The position numbers and the translations under genes are program-made. The notes beneath the pieces were generated by a model that ran no database searches, was not told where the DNA came from, and saw only the letters and a program-made list of their open reading frames with translations. A DNA stretch of 54,011 bases from Microbacterium sp. H83. GTDB taxonomy: Bacteria; Actinomycetota; Actinomycetes; Actinomycetales; Microbacteriaceae. The stretch covers positions 1 to 54,011 of the forward strand of contig NZ_LWCU01000021.1 of the NCBI RefSeq assembly GCF_001650405.1. Direction: 5' to 3'. The first letter of the stretch is position 1; every line of letters starts with the position of its first letter. Below, in pieces: positions 9,735 to 20,352 of this stretch.

Positions 9735-10621
9735 GCGCACGACGCGGCGAGCATCTCGGCGAACACTTCCTCGGCGTCGCACTCGACCCGCCGGCGGGTG
9801 AACCAGTCGCAGATGTTCACGCAGTCGCGGTGCAGCAGGTCGAGGCCCTGCGGGTTCGCGATGACGTCGACGATCTGCGGCAGGTCGATCACCCGCACGC
9901 GGCCCTCGTGCACGAGCAGGTTGTACGCCGACAGGTCGCCGTGGGCGAAGCCCGCCGCGGCGAAGAGCCGCATGAGGTCGACGACCTGCCTATACAGCTC
10001 CGCGAGCTCGGCGCGGTCGCTCCGCACCGCGGCGAGGCGCGGAGCCGCGACGCCGGACTCGTCGCCGAGGAACTCCATGAGCAGCTCGGTGCCGCTCACC
10101 TGCACCGGATACGGCACGGGCGCCCCGGCATCCCACATCCGGCACAGCGCGTCGAACTCCGCGAACGACCACTGCAGAGCGGCGACCTCCCGACCGTGCG
10201 CCGACTTCTTGGCCAGCGCGCGGGTGTCGCGGGTGTTCCGGGTGCTGCGGCCCTCGGTGTAGACCCCGGAGCGGTGGAAGCTGCTGTGGTCGCTGTCGCG
10301 GTAGCGCTTCGCGGCGAGCAGCACGCGCTGGGAGGGATCGCCGGGCACGGCGCGCTCCAGGAGGAACACGTCGGCCTCCTTGCCGGTCTTGAGGACGCCG
10401 AGCTCGGTGTCGAGCGCGCCCGCGCTCGTGACGACCCAGTCGGGCCAGGGCTGCGGCCCGCGCTCGGAGGGCGTGACGGCCGGCCACGTCGTCCAGCGCT
10501 GGTTCTCGCCGGGTTCGACGTCGGCGAAGGTCGGGATCGCGTCGAAAGGGGAGCCGTCGAAAGAGGAATCGTGGAGAGCAGGGGAGGAAGTTGCTCCGGA
10601 GGGAGCGAAGAGATCAGACAC
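9731..10621 (-). CDS. RIO-type atypical serine protein kinase
   Basis: This 296-residue protein is a bacterial RIO1-like kinase. An acidic, Pro-rich N-terminus of about 60 residues precedes the kinase core. [12 protein letters not shown] (about 76-87) forms the nucleotide loop, AAKRY (K105) is the ATP-contacting lysine, [13 protein letters not shown] (D229, N234) is the catalytic loop, and RVIDLPQ (D246) replaces DFG. All residues needed for activity are visible. In eukaryotes and archaea RIO kinases act in ribosome maturation; the bacterial role is not settled. I use the GTG start because GGAG lies 7 nt before it. A 20-codon ORF with a strong ribosome binding site precedes it by 34 bases on the same strand. 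The 3' end overlaps the ureohydrolase gene by 4 bases. Confidence 0.88.
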   Translation of the reverse strand: MSDLFAPSGATSSPALHDSSFDGSPFDAIPTFADVEPGENQRWTTWPAVTPSERGPQPWPDWVVTSAGALDTELGVLKTGKEADVFLLERAVPGDPSQRVLLAAKRYRDSDHSSFHRSGVYTEGRSTRNTRDTRALAKKSAHGREVAALQWSFAEFDALCRMWDAGAPVPYPVQVSGTELLMEFLGDESGVAAPRLAAVRSDRAELAELYRQVVDLMRLFAAAGFAHGDLSAYNLLVHEGRVRVIDLPQIVDVIANPQGLDLLHRDCVNICDWFTRRRVECDAEEVFAEMLAASCA

Positions 10622-10655
10622 GGTGTGGCTCCGGGAGAGGGAGGCCGACCGCGGA

Positions 10656-10718
10656 TCAGGAGCGGGAGGCCCCGAGGGGAAGGATGTCGGCGAAGGGCGC
10701 GACAGAGACGGTGGTCAT
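10656..10718 (-). CDS. Putative 20-residue small ORF or leader peptide upstream of the RIO kinase
   Basis: An ATG at 10718 is preceded by GAGAGGAG at ideal spacing (GAGGAG, then 7 nt). It encodes MTTVSVAPFADILPLGASRS before a TGA at 10656. The stop lies 34 bases before the GTG of the RIO kinase on the same strand. The peptide has no charged residues except one Asp and one Arg, is moderately hydrophobic and is too short for family recognition. The unusually good ribosome binding site argues against chance. It may be a leader peptide controlling the kinase transcript or a small protein in its own right. I do not know a family for it. Confidence 0.45.
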   Translation of the reverse strand: MTTVSVAPFADILPLGASRS

Positions 10719-10902
10719 GTCATCACTCCTCTCGCTGATGCCTTCCGGGCGACTCCCGGTGCGTCGTCCACGATAGGGCGCAGGGCGGATGCTGTCCAGA
10801 GCCGATCCGCCGGGCCGATCCGCCGAGCCGATCCGGACGAATGGTCGGATGCCGTGGACGCCCCGTCGGGCGCGGGCCCCCGCCGACCGGAAGGCTGGAA
10901 TC

Positions 10903-12102
10903 ATGACGACGACCGCGCCCGTGCCCTTGACGACCGCCCGCACCTCGGGCATCCGCTACGGCGGACTCATCGTGCTGATGCTCATGGGCTTCCTGCTGGT
11001 CACCGCGGAGTTCCTGCCGAACGGCGTGCTGACCGAGATGGCCGACGCCCTCGGAGTGACGCCCGGCCAGGCGGGGCAGACGGTGACGGTCACGGCCCTC
11101 GTGGGACTCGTCGTCGCCCCGACCGTGGGCCTCATGTTCCCTCGACTCGACCGCCGGTCGCTGCTGGTCTGGATGGCGCTCGCCGCAGCGGCGTCGAACC
11201 TCATCGTCGCGATCGCGCCCAACCTCGTCATCGTGCTGCTCGCGCGGTTCCTGCTCGGTGCGGCGATCAGCGCGTTCTGGGCGATGTCCATCACGGTGGC
11301 GGCGCGTCTCGCCGGCCCGGAGCACCTCGGGCGCGGTGTGATGTTCACGTCGGCGGGCGTCTCGCTCGCCACCGTGGCCGGCGTGCCGCTGGGTGTCCTG
11401 CTCAGCGAGGTCGTGAGCTGGCAGAGCGTCTTCGCGATCGCCGGCGTGCTCATGGTGCTGCTCGCCGTGGCGCTGCGGTTCGTGCTGCCGAAGGTCCCGG
11501 CCGAGCAGGCGTCCAGCATCCGCCTGCTCGTCGACACGCTCCGCCGCCCCGGCATCGCCCTCGGCATGGTCGGGCACGTGCTCGTGGTGCTCGGGCACTT
11601 CCTCGCCTACACCTACGTGCGTCTGGCGCTGGAGCGCATCCCCGAGGTCGACGCGTCGACGATCATCCTGCTGCTCGCGCTGTTCGGCGTCGGCGGTCTG
11701 GCCGGCAACCTCAGCATCGGCCTGATCATCGATCGCTCGTTCGCGTTCTTCGCGGTGTTCGCGCCGCTCGTCATCGCGGCGGCCGTGCTGTCGATGGTCT
11801 TCCTGTCGGGAACGGTCATCGGCGTCGGCGCCGTCGTGCTCGTGTGGGGCTTCTTCTTCTCGTCGTGGCTGCTCGTCGCCAACACCTGGGTGGGGCACCG
11901 CATGCCCGACCGTCTCGAGGCCGGCGGCAGCCTCGTCGTCGTCGGGTTCCAGGGCGCGATCACGCTCGCCGCAGGGGTGGGCGGCCTGCTCGTCGACACC
12001 CTGAGCATCGAGCTGGTCTACGTCGTCGGCGCCACGGCGCTGCTGCTCGGAGCGCTGCTGTTCGGCGCGTCGAACCGACGGAGCTCTCGCGCGGCGGCGT
12101 GA
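10903..12102 (+). CDS. MFS transporter of the DHA1 drug/sugar efflux type
   Basis: The 399-residue protein has 12 predicted transmembrane helices. The N-terminal segment GLIVLMLMGFLLVTAEFLPNGVLTEMADALGVTPGQAGQTVTVTALVGLVVAP is the standard opening of the AraJ/DHA1 efflux branch. RFLLGAAISAFWAMSITVAARLAGPEHLGRGVMFTSAGVSLATVAGVPLGVLL is the helix 4-5 region with the antiporter-like GvslAtvaGvPlG sequence. Exporters of this kind remove drugs, arabinose-like sugars or metabolites. It ends 16 bases before the convergent AraC-type regulator, a pairing that may be functional. The ATG at 10903 is chosen because the alignable helix starts soon after it; upstream in-frame codons are Arg/Pro-rich and look non-coding. 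Confidence 0.85.
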   Translation: MTTTAPVPLTTARTSGIRYGGLIVLMLMGFLLVTAEFLPNGVLTEMADALGVTPGQAGQTVTVTALVGLVVAPTVGLMFPRLDRRSLLVWMALAAAASNLIVAIAPNLVIVLLARFLLGAAISAFWAMSITVAARLAGPEHLGRGVMFTSAGVSLATVAGVPLGVLLSEVVSWQSVFAIAGVLMVLLAVALRFVLPKVPAEQASSIRLLVDTLRRPGIALGMVGHVLVVLGHFLAYTYVRLALERIPEVDASTIILLLALFGVGGLAGNLSIGLIIDRSFAFFAVFAPLVIAAAVLSMVFLSGTVIGVGAVVLVWGFFFSSWLLVANTWVGHRMPDRLEAGGSLVVVGFQGAITLAAGVGGLLVDTLSIELVYVVGATALLLGALLFGASNRRSSRAAA

Positions 12103-12118
12103 CGGCGCAACGCCGGCG

Positions 12119-13033
12119 TCAGGCCGGGACGAGCGCGTGCGCCGAGCGCCAGGCCGACGGCGTCATACCCGTGCGGCGACGGAAGGCGCGACTGAAGCCC
12201 TCGTCCGAGGCGTACCCCAGCTCGCGCGAGGTCTCGGAGACCGAGCGGCCGGTGCCGAGCATCCGCTTCGCCGCGTCGATCCGCACCTCGGTCACGTAGT
12301 CGGCGGGGGAGCGGCCGATCACGGTGCGGAACCGCTCGGCGAACACCGAGCGGGACATGGCGCCGACGCTCGCGAGCCGCTCGACGGTCCACTCCCGGCC
12401 GGGCTCGTGGTGGATGGCCTCGACGACGCGGTCGAGGAACGGGTCGCGCGACACCGACGGCCACCCGTCGGGCGCGCAGCCGTTCGCCGCCCACGCGCGG
12501 ATCACCGACAGCAGCACGGTCTTCGCCATCATCCGGCAGATCACCGGGTCGCCCTGGCGCACCGGCCAGGAGGGCGGATCGGTCGGACCCATGCTGCCGG
12601 CGAGCGCCGCCGCGGCGGGCTCGAGGGCGTCGAAGGACATGACCGTGATCGGATCGGGCAGGACAGCGGCGAGCAGCGACGAGCTGTCCGCGAACTCCAG
12701 GTCGACCACCACCAGCTCGGTCTCGTCGTCGGCCTCGAGGGCGAAGGCGGTGCGTCCGAGGGTGAGGAAGGCGTCACCGGTCGTCAGGGTCGCCTGCGGC
12801 GGCCGCTCGTCGACGGCGACCGTCTGCGAGGCGCGGTCGACGTCGAGCCGGCATCCGGTCCGCAGCGGAGGATGCCCGTGCACCGTCCCGCGCGCGACGT
12901 ACACGAGCGCCGCGGCCCCGGTGCCCAGCGGCAGCAGACCGCCCGTCGGGAGCGCGGCGCGTCGGGCCACCCCGACCCGCAGGTCGACGGCGTCGAGCAC
13001 GGTCGAGAGGGCTGCGGAGTCGACGGTCACCAT
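12119..13033 (-). CDS. AraC-family transcriptional regulator with cupin-type sensor domain
   Basis: The 304-residue protein has an N-terminal cupin-like sensor domain (about residues 1-175, including GGLLPLGTGAAALVYVARGTVHG and LTTGDAFLTLGRTAF) and a C-terminal double HTH of the AraC/XylS type. The HTH contains WTVERLASVGAMSRSVFAERFRTVIGRSPADYVTEVRIDAAKRML and ETSRELGYASDEGFSRAFRRRTGMTPSAWR, the last being the family signature. Such proteins with a cupin_6-type domain often regulate divergent or adjacent oxidoreductases and exporters. I take the ATG at 13033 because GAAGGA lies just before it, although a GTG at 13030 is equally close. The frame is open further upstream, but those residues do not resemble the family. 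The convergent MFS gene is a plausible target. Confidence 0.82.
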   Translation of the reverse strand: MVTVDSAALSTVLDAVDLRVGVARRAALPTGGLLPLGTGAAALVYVARGTVHGHPPLRTGCRLDVDRASQTVAVDERPPQATLTTGDAFLTLGRTAFALEADDETELVVVDLEFADSSSLLAAVLPDPITVMSFDALEPAAAALAGSMGPTDPPSWPVRQGDPVICRMMAKTVLLSVIRAWAANGCAPDGWPSVSRDPFLDRVVEAIHHEPGREWTVERLASVGAMSRSVFAERFRTVIGRSPADYVTEVRIDAAKRMLGTGRSVSETSRELGYASDEGFSRAFRRRTGMTPSAWRSAHALVPA

Positions 13034-13127
13034 TCCTTCGCCAACGCCCACGCTCGTCGGGCTATTCCGCACGGGCAGGTCATAGCCGCCCCCCGATACG
13101 CTGGCAGGACCCCACCCGAGGAGTCCC

Positions 13128-13589
13128 GTGTTCCGTGCGCCCGGCCGTCTTTTCCGTGTTCTCGCGATCGCCGAGGCGATCACCTGGACCATCCTCATCT
13201 CGGCGATCATCGCCCGCGCGGTCGGGGCGCCGGGCGTCGTGGTGACGATCGGCGGCGGCATCCACGGCTTCGTGTTCCTCGCCTACGGGGCCACGGCGGT
13301 GCTCGTGGCGCTGAACCAGCGCTGGCACGTCGGCGTCGCCGTCCTGGCGGTCGCGAGCGCGGTCGTCCCCTACGCGACCATCCCGACCGAGATCTGGCTG
13401 CAGCGCACCGGACGCCTGCGCGGCGAGTGGCGGCTGCAGCAGACCGAGGACCCCCGCGACGCACGCTGGTACGACCGGCTCATGCGCTGGTTCCTGCAGC
13501 GGCCCTGGGTCCTCGCGATCCTGCTCGTGGCGGCCATCGTCGCGCTGTACGTGATCCTGCTGCTCGTCGGTCCTCCCGGCGGCAAGTGA
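13128..13589 (+). CDS. DUF3817 integral membrane protein
   Basis: This 153-residue protein has three to four hydrophobic helices and matches the DUF3817 pattern. FRVLAIAEAITWTILISAIIARAV forms helix 1, IHGFVFLAYGATAVLVAL helix 2 (the conserved HG), WHVGVAVLAVASAVVPYATIPTEIWLQRTGRL helix 3, and a C-terminal helix ends with LYVILLLVGPP. DUF3817 proteins are common in actinobacteria and their function is unknown. The GTG start is preceded by GAGGAG 5 nt upstream, and a TACGCT box near 13096 could be the promoter. It is divergent from the AraC-type gene. Confidence 0.82.
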   Translation: MFRAPGRLFRVLAIAEAITWTILISAIIARAVGAPGVVVTIGGGIHGFVFLAYGATAVLVALNQRWHVGVAVLAVASAVVPYATIPTEIWLQRTGRLRGEWRLQQTEDPRDARWYDRLMRWFLQRPWVLAILLVAAIVALYVILLLVGPPGGK

Positions 13590-13619
13590 GCGCACGCCGC
13601 GCCGGATGCCGACGGGCCG

Positions 13620-14306
13620 TCAGTCGATGACGACGGCGTTCTTGTCGACGACCTCGGCCATCACGGCGTTCACGTCACCGCCGGTGCAGTCGACGATGAC
13701 GGAGAGGCCGACGCCGGTGGCGGTGAAGGCGCGCGTGGCCATCACCCACTGCCGGTCGCCCGCGTCGCCCACGAGCTGCCGGCTCTCGACGTCGGCGTTG
13801 CCGCCGATCTGATAGCTGAACGCCGAGGTGGTGGCGGCGGTCGAGATCGCGGCGGTGTCGGTCTCGCCGAGGATCACGGCCAGCATCGCGTCGGAGCTCG
13901 CGGCGTCGTCTCCCGGAACGGTCGGCACGTCCGAGATGAGGCCCTGCCAGAACTGGGCGGTGCACAGGCCATCGGCCGTGCCGTAGGTCCATCCGCCGTT
14001 CCCGTCGTCGGGCTTCACGGTCGTCCAGCCGTCGTCGACGATGAGGCCGTCGCCCCACTGGATGTAGGCGGTCGCGGGAAGGTCGGCGCCGTCGGCGAAG
14101 CTCATGGTCGTCGGGAGGGCGCCGGAGGTCTCGTCGGCGGGCTCGTCCGTCGGCGACGTCGTCGGCACCGGATCGGGGCCGTCCCCGTCGGGGACGTTCA
14201 CGGGGATCTGCGCGTACAGGCATCCGCTCAGCGGGAGCACCGCGAGAGCGACGGCCGCCACGGCGGCGAAGCGGTGCAGCGGCGAGACCGGCGAGTTGCG
14301 CGTCAT
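13620..14306 (-). CDS. Secreted lipoprotein of unknown function
   Basis: The 228-residue protein begins with a lipoprotein signal: basic MTRNSPVSPLHR, a hydrophobic run AVAAVALAVLP, and the lipobox LSGC with Cys at residue 29. A Pro/Thr/Asp-rich linker (DGDGPDPVPTTSPTDEP) follows. The folded part, from about residue 70, contains two conserved-looking Cys (ADGLCTAQFW and VIVDCTGG) that could form a disulfide outside the membrane. No enzymatic motif is recognised. A TAGGCT hexamer lies 7 nt before the ATG and no Shine-Dalgarno is visible, so the transcript may be leaderless. It is probably a single transcription unit, convergent with the DUF3817 gene. Confidence 0.75.
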   Translation of the reverse strand: MTRNSPVSPLHRFAAVAAVALAVLPLSGCLYAQIPVNVPDGDGPDPVPTTSPTDEPADETSGALPTTMSFADGADLPATAYIQWGDGLIVDDGWTTVKPDDGNGGWTYGTADGLCTAQFWQGLISDVPTVPGDDAASSDAMLAVILGETDTAAISTAATTSAFSYQIGGNADVESRQLVGDAGDRQWVMATRAFTATGVGLSVIVDCTGGDVNAVMAEVVDKNAVVID

Positions 14307-14350
14307 GCCGGTCAGCCTAGTCCCGCGAGGGTCGGCGCGTCCGGCCGCGC

Positions 14351-15316
14351 TCAGTGCGCCTGCGCGATGCCCACGGCGTCGTGCACCATCACCGCGGCGA
14401 CCCGGGCTCCGGCACCGGCCGCGACGATGAGCTGCTGCGGCCCGGGGATCGCGGCGTCGCCCGCGGCATACAGGCCCGGGACGTCGGTGCGTCCCGCCCG
14501 GTCGGTCACCAGGTGGCCGTCGGCGTCGAGGGCGGGGGCGAAGCCGCGCAGGAACGACAGCTCGGTCGCCCACTCCGGACGCACGAAGCCGCCGTCGACG
14601 GCGACCACCTCGCCGTCGGAGAGGCGGATGCCCTCGATCCGCCCGCGGTCGCCCAGGAGCTCGACGATCGGATGCCGTCGCACCGCCACGCCGGATGCGG
14701 CGAGCTCGGCCTCCTCGGCCGCGCTCACGGCATCCGACCCGTTCGTGAAGACCGTGAGGCTCTCGGTCCAGCGGGCGATCAGGCGAGCCCGGTCGCACAG
14801 ATCGGGCGTCTCGCCGATCAGGGCGAGGCGGCGGCCGCGCAGCTCCCAGGCGTCGCAGGCCGCGCAGCTGAACAGGCTCATGCCGTAGAAGCCGCGCAGG
14901 TTGGGCACCTCCGGCAGCGTCTCCCGCAGCCCGGTCGCGAGCAGCACGGCGCGCGCGGACACGACCTCGAGCGGCTCCCTCCTCCCGACGGACGCGGTGA
15001 AGACGGCATCCGCGCCGCCGTCGAGATCCCCACCCGTTTCGGCGTCGGGGCGCGCGAGGTCGAGCACCCGCATCCTCGACCGGATCTCGATGTTCGGATA
15101 CGCGGCCAGCTCCTCGCGGGCGAGTCGCCGGAGCTCGTGCGGCGGGACGCCGTCGCGGGTGAGGAATCCGTGCGAGTTCAGGGTGGCGGCGTTCCGAGGC
15201 CGGTCGGCGTCGACGAGGAGCACGCGCATGAGGGAGCGGCCGAGATTCAAGGCGGCGGAGAGCCCGGCCGGCCCTCCGCCGATGACGAGCACGTCGTACG
15301 GGTCTGTCTCAGTCAT
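14351..15316 (-). CDS. Thioredoxin-reductase-like NAD(P)/FAD-dependent oxidoreductase
   Basis: The 321-residue protein is a two-dinucleotide-binding-domain flavoprotein. YDVLVIGGGPAGLSAALNL (residues 7-25) is the FAD motif, VLLATGLRETLPEVP is the ATG motif, SCAACDAWE carries a CxxC pair (C151, C154) as in thioredoxin reductase, and GLYAAGDAA is the second FAD-binding motif. The NADPH segment is RRLALIGETPDLCDRARL, where the usual GxGxxA/G is degenerate (GETPDL). The substrate may therefore not be canonical thioredoxin, and pyridine nucleotide specificity is uncertain. I choose the ATG at 15316 because GAGG lies 6 nt upstream; another ATG is at 15322. It lies 63 bases downstream of the chelatase gene on the same strand. 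Confidence 0.83.
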   Translation of the reverse strand: MTETDPYDVLVIGGGPAGLSAALNLGRSLMRVLLVDADRPRNAATLNSHGFLTRDGVPPHELRRLAREELAAYPNIEIRSRMRVLDLARPDAETGGDLDGGADAVFTASVGRREPLEVVSARAVLLATGLRETLPEVPNLRGFYGMSLFSCAACDAWELRGRRLALIGETPDLCDRARLIARWTESLTVFTNGSDAVSAAEEAELAASGVAVRRHPIVELLGDRGRIEGIRLSDGEVVAVDGGFVRPEWATELSFLRGFAPALDADGHLVTDRAGRTDVPGLYAAGDAAIPGPQQLIVAAGAGARVAAVMVHDAVGIAQAH

Positions 15317-15379
15317 TCGCATCCTCGGAGGGCATCGTGTCCGCTGCGACCATCCTGTCAGCTTTCGGGTGAGGGTGGC

Positions 15380-16117
15380 CTAACCCGGCTGCGCCTCCGC
15401 GAGCGGGTGCCGCTCGGCCCCGAGTCGCGCCGCGGCGTCGGCGTACCGCTGGACGACGAGGTCGACCAGTGCGGCGGGCACGGCGCCGCCGTCGAGCAGC
15501 GGCGGACTGATCGGCGTGCTCGACTGACGGCGGGCCAGGTCGAAGAAGTACCCCTGCGCCAGCAGATACGTCGACACGACCGCGTCGGGGTGCGACTGCA
15601 GCGCGGTCGGGAGGTCGGGGAAGCGGGCCGCGAGGTACGCCAGCTCGACCGGGTGCCCCAGGCGCTCGGTCAGCAGAGCGGCCATGTCGACGGCGTCGAT
15701 CAGCGAGACGGGATCCCGCGACCCCGCGACCGCGAGCACCACGGGGCGTCGGGACCCGGATGCCGTCGGCGGCGCCGCCGCGAGTGCTCCCTCGAGCCGG
15801 TGGGTCAGCACCTCGGCGAGTCTCGGATCGGGGCCGAGAGGGGCCGCGACGACCGCATCCGCCCTCGTCGCGGCCATGCCGTGCAGGTCGTGGTCGACGT
15901 GGAACCCGTGCGACAGCAGAAGCGGGACGATCACGACCGGCCCCTCGAGGGTCGGCATCACGTCCGCCGCGTCGGGCTGCTGCACGTCGACGAAGGCGCT
16001 CCGCACCTCGACGTCGGGGAGGGCGAGAGCCACCGCGTCGACGAGGTCGGCGATCGCGCGGGCGCCGGCGACGTCGGCGGTTCCGTGGGAGACGGCGAGC
16101 AGGAGAGGGCGGCGCAT
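15380..16117 (-). CDS. CbiX/SirB-type sirohydrochlorin chelatase-like protein
   Basis: The 245-residue protein matches the CbiX/SirB class II chelatases, which insert Fe2+ or Co2+ into sirohydrochlorin. The N-terminal half has LLAVSHGT with the metal-binding His, and VIVPLLLSHGFHVDHDL with further His residues. The C-terminal half repeats the fold (VVLAVAGSRD, VVSTYLLAQGYFFDLA) with fewer His, as in the longer two-lobed forms. In actinobacteria this gene usually serves siroheme synthesis for sulfite or nitrite reductases; those genes are not in this window. TAGAGT lies 6 nt before the ATG and no ribosome binding site is present, so the transcript is probably leaderless. Confidence 0.8.
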   Translation of the reverse strand: MRRPLLLAVSHGTADVAGARAIADLVDAVALALPDVEVRSAFVDVQQPDAADVMPTLEGPVVIVPLLLSHGFHVDHDLHGMAATRADAVVAAPLGPDPRLAEVLTHRLEGALAAAPPTASGSRRPVVLAVAGSRDPVSLIDAVDMAALLTERLGHPVELAYLAARFPDLPTALQSHPDAVVSTYLLAQGYFFDLARRQSSTPISPPLLDGGAVPAALVDLVVQRYADAAARLGAERHPLAEAQPG

Positions 16118-16194
16118 GCGGTGACTCTAGGAGCGGCGTGTGACGGGGGTGTTTCGGGAGCGTGTTCGCTCTGTTCCGGGTTGCCGGATGCGAA

Positions 16195-18191
<1,997 letters not shown>

Positions 18192-18193
18192 TC

Positions 18194-18841
18194 ATGACGG
18201 ACAAGAACTTCGACAGCAGTGCCGGAGTTCCGGAAGAGGGGTCGGACGTGAACGCGTCCGGCCCCCAGCCGGATCTGGGCAACCCCGACTCCCGCCAGGC
18301 CGCGGCGGCCGAGGGCTCCGACGAGACGCCGGTCGACGACGCACCCGACGACCTGACGGTCGACGACATCCTGGGCGCGACGCAGACCGGAGAGGCCGCG
18401 GCGGAGGACGCCGTGCTGGCCGACCTCGAGTCGACCCTGCTCAACGATCTCAAGCGCCTGCAGGCCGAGTACGCCAACTACCGCCGTCGCACCGAGGAGC
18501 AGCGTCAGACCGAGATCGAGCGCGCGAAGGGCGAGGCCGCGAAGGGTCTCATCCCCGTGCTCGACGATCTCGACCGCGCCGCTCAGCACGGCGACCTCGT
18601 CGAGGGCACTCCCTTCGCCGTGATCGCCGACAAGGTGCGGGCGGTCGTCGACCGGCTCGGCGTCGTCTCGTACGGCGAGAAGGGCGAGGAGTTCGACCCG
18701 CAGCGCCACGAGGCGATCTTCCAGCAGCCCACGCCGGGTGCCTCGAAGACCACCGTGCTCGAGGTCGTCGAGGTGGGCTACCGTCTCGGCGACGTCGAGC
18801 TGCGTCCTGCGAAGGTCGTCGTCGCCGTCCCTGCCGAGTAG
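18194..18841 (+). CDS. grpE: Nucleotide exchange factor GrpE
   Basis: The 215-residue protein has an acidic, disordered N-terminal third (to about residue 70), then the GrpE coiled coil (LESTLLNDLKRLQAEYANYRRRTEEQRQTEIERAKGEAAKGLIPVLDDLDRAAQHGD). The C-terminal beta domain contains FDPQRHEAIFQQP and VVEVGYRLGDVELRPAKVVVA. It releases ADP from DnaK. It lies between dnaK (2-base gap) and dnaJ (7-base gap) in the heat-shock operon. Confidence 0.98.
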   Translation: MTDKNFDSSAGVPEEGSDVNASGPQPDLGNPDSRQAAAAEGSDETPVDDAPDDLTVDDILGATQTGEAAAEDAVLADLESTLLNDLKRLQAEYANYRRRTEEQRQTEIERAKGEAAKGLIPVLDDLDRAAQHGDLVEGTPFAVIADKVRAVVDRLGVVSYGEKGEEFDPQRHEAIFQQPTPGASKTTVLEVVEVGYRLGDVELRPAKVVVAVPAE

Positions 18842-18848
18842 GTGATCG

Positions 18849-19835
18849 ATGGCTAGCCAGGACTGGTTCGACAAGGACTTCTACAAGACCCTCGGGGTCT
18901 CGAAGGACGTCTCCGACGCCGATCTCAAGAAGACGTACCGCAAGCTGGCCCGCACGTACCACCCGGACTCCAACCAGGGCGACGAGAAGGCCGAAGCGAA
19001 GTTCAAGGAGATCAGCGAGGCCTACTCGGTGCTCTCCGACGCCGAGCAGCGCAAGGAGTACGACGAGATCCGCGCCATGGGCTCGGGCGCCCGCTTCACG
19101 GCGGGCGGCCAGTCCGGCGGCGGCTTCGAAGACGTGTTCAGCCGCTTCGGTCAGCAGGGACGCGGGCAGCAGTCCGCCGACTTCGAGGACATCTTCGCGA
19201 TGTTCAACCAGGGGCAGGGCGGCTCGTTCGGCTCCGGCCGCTTCGGTCAGCCGTCCGGCGGCTTCCGCGGCTTCGGCGGCCCGCAGAAGGGTGCCGACGT
19301 GACGGCGCGCACCACGCTCGACTTCGCGACGGCCGTGCAGGGCGAGACCATCACCCTGCAGGGCGAGGACGGCAAGCCGTTCAAGGTGAAGATCCCCGCG
19401 GGTGTGGCCGACGGCCAGAAGATCAGGCTCCGCGGACGCGGGCGTCCGTCGCCCGACGGCGGGGAGAGCGGCGACATCGTCGTGCAGATCGCGGTGCGCC
19501 CGCATCCGGTCTTCACGCGCGACGGACTCAACCTGCGCATCGTGGTCCCGGTGACCTTCACCGAGGCCGCGCTCGGCGCGACCATCGAGGTGCCGACGCT
19601 CAGCGGCGACACCGTGAAGCTGCGCGTCGCGCCGGGCACTCCCTCGGGACGCGTCCTGCGGGTCAAGGGGCGCGGGGTCACGACATCCAAGGGCACCGGC
19701 GACCTGCTCGCCGAGCTCCAGGTGGCGGTGCCGTCGCACCTTGACGACGACGCCCGCGAGGCGCTGGAGAAGTTCCAGTCCCTCGAACCCGCCGAGAACC
19801 CCCGCGCCGACCTCATGGCCAAGGCGCGCCGCTGA
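18849..19835 (+). CDS. dnaJ: DnaJ-family co-chaperone without zinc finger
   Basis: The 328-residue protein has a J domain (FYKTLGVSKDVSDADLKKTYRKLARTYHPDSN, with HPD) at residues 10-75, a Gly/Phe/Gln-rich region to about 145, and the two-part C-terminal client-binding domain (DFATAVQGETITL to LLAELQVAVP). The four CxxCxGxG repeats of a type I DnaJ are absent; in fact the protein has no cysteine. It is therefore a type II, CbpA-like J protein standing in the dnaK operon. It stimulates the DnaK ATPase and delivers clients. hspR starts 45 bases downstream on the same strand. Confidence 0.95.
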   Translation: MASQDWFDKDFYKTLGVSKDVSDADLKKTYRKLARTYHPDSNQGDEKAEAKFKEISEAYSVLSDAEQRKEYDEIRAMGSGARFTAGGQSGGGFEDVFSRFGQQGRGQQSADFEDIFAMFNQGQGGSFGSGRFGQPSGGFRGFGGPQKGADVTARTTLDFATAVQGETITLQGEDGKPFKVKIPAGVADGQKIRLRGRGRPSPDGGESGDIVVQIAVRPHPVFTRDGLNLRIVVPVTFTEAALGATIEVPTLSGDTVKLRVAPGTPSGRVLRVKGRGVTTSKGTGDLLAELQVAVPSHLDDDAREALEKFQSLEPAENPRADLMAKARR

Positions 19836-19880
19836 TGACGACCGTGACGACGACCGCGAGCACCGAGGAGGTGGCAGGAC

Positions 19881-20312
19881 ATGGCTGAGCAGAGCATGGA
19901 CGCCGACACCCCGGTGTTCGCGATCGCCGTCGCGGCGCAGCTCGCCGGCATGCATCCGCAGACGCTGCGGCAGTACGACCGCATCGGACTGGTGGTACCG
20001 GGGCGCACCTCCGGCGGATCACGCCGCTATTCGGCGCGCAACATCGAACAGCTCCGCGAAGTCGCCCAGCTGTCGTCCGAGGGTGTGAGCCTCCCGGCGA
20101 TCGCCCGCCTCCTCGATCTCGAGGACGAGAACCGGATGCTGCGTCTCCGCGTCGCAGAGCTCGACGCCGCCCTTCGCGCCGAGCGGGAGAGCCGTCCCGG
20201 CGTCCGTGTCTTCGCGGCCGGCTCAGCGGGCGTCGTGCCGATGCCGAGCGGTCGCCGCATCCGGCGTTCCACCGAGCTCGTCCTCTGGCACCCGGGCAGC
20301 GGCCGGGCCTGA
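19881..20312 (+). CDS. hspR: HspR, MerR-family heat-shock repressor
   Basis: The 143-residue protein has a MerR-type HTH: FAIAVAAQLAGMHPQTLRQYDRIGLVVPGRTSGGSRRYSARNIEQLREVAQLSSEGVSLPAIARLLDLE. The HPQTLRQYDRIGLV sequence is typical of HspR. A heptad-like helix (ENRMLRLRVAELDAALRAE) for dimerisation follows. HspR represses dnaK operons by binding HAIR sites, with DnaK as co-repressor. Two such sites surround the dnaK promoter 3.6 kb upstream, and the gene is the last of that operon, giving autoregulation. GAGGAGG provides the ribosome binding site. Confidence 0.95.
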   Translation: MAEQSMDADTPVFAIAVAAQLAGMHPQTLRQYDRIGLVVPGRTSGGSRRYSARNIEQLREVAQLSSEGVSLPAIARLLDLEDENRMLRLRVAELDAALRAERESRPGVRVFAAGSAGVVPMPSGRRIRRSTELVLWHPGSGRA

Positions 20313-20352
20313 CGCGGCGACGTTCATCTGCGCGCGGTATCGTTGCGACACG

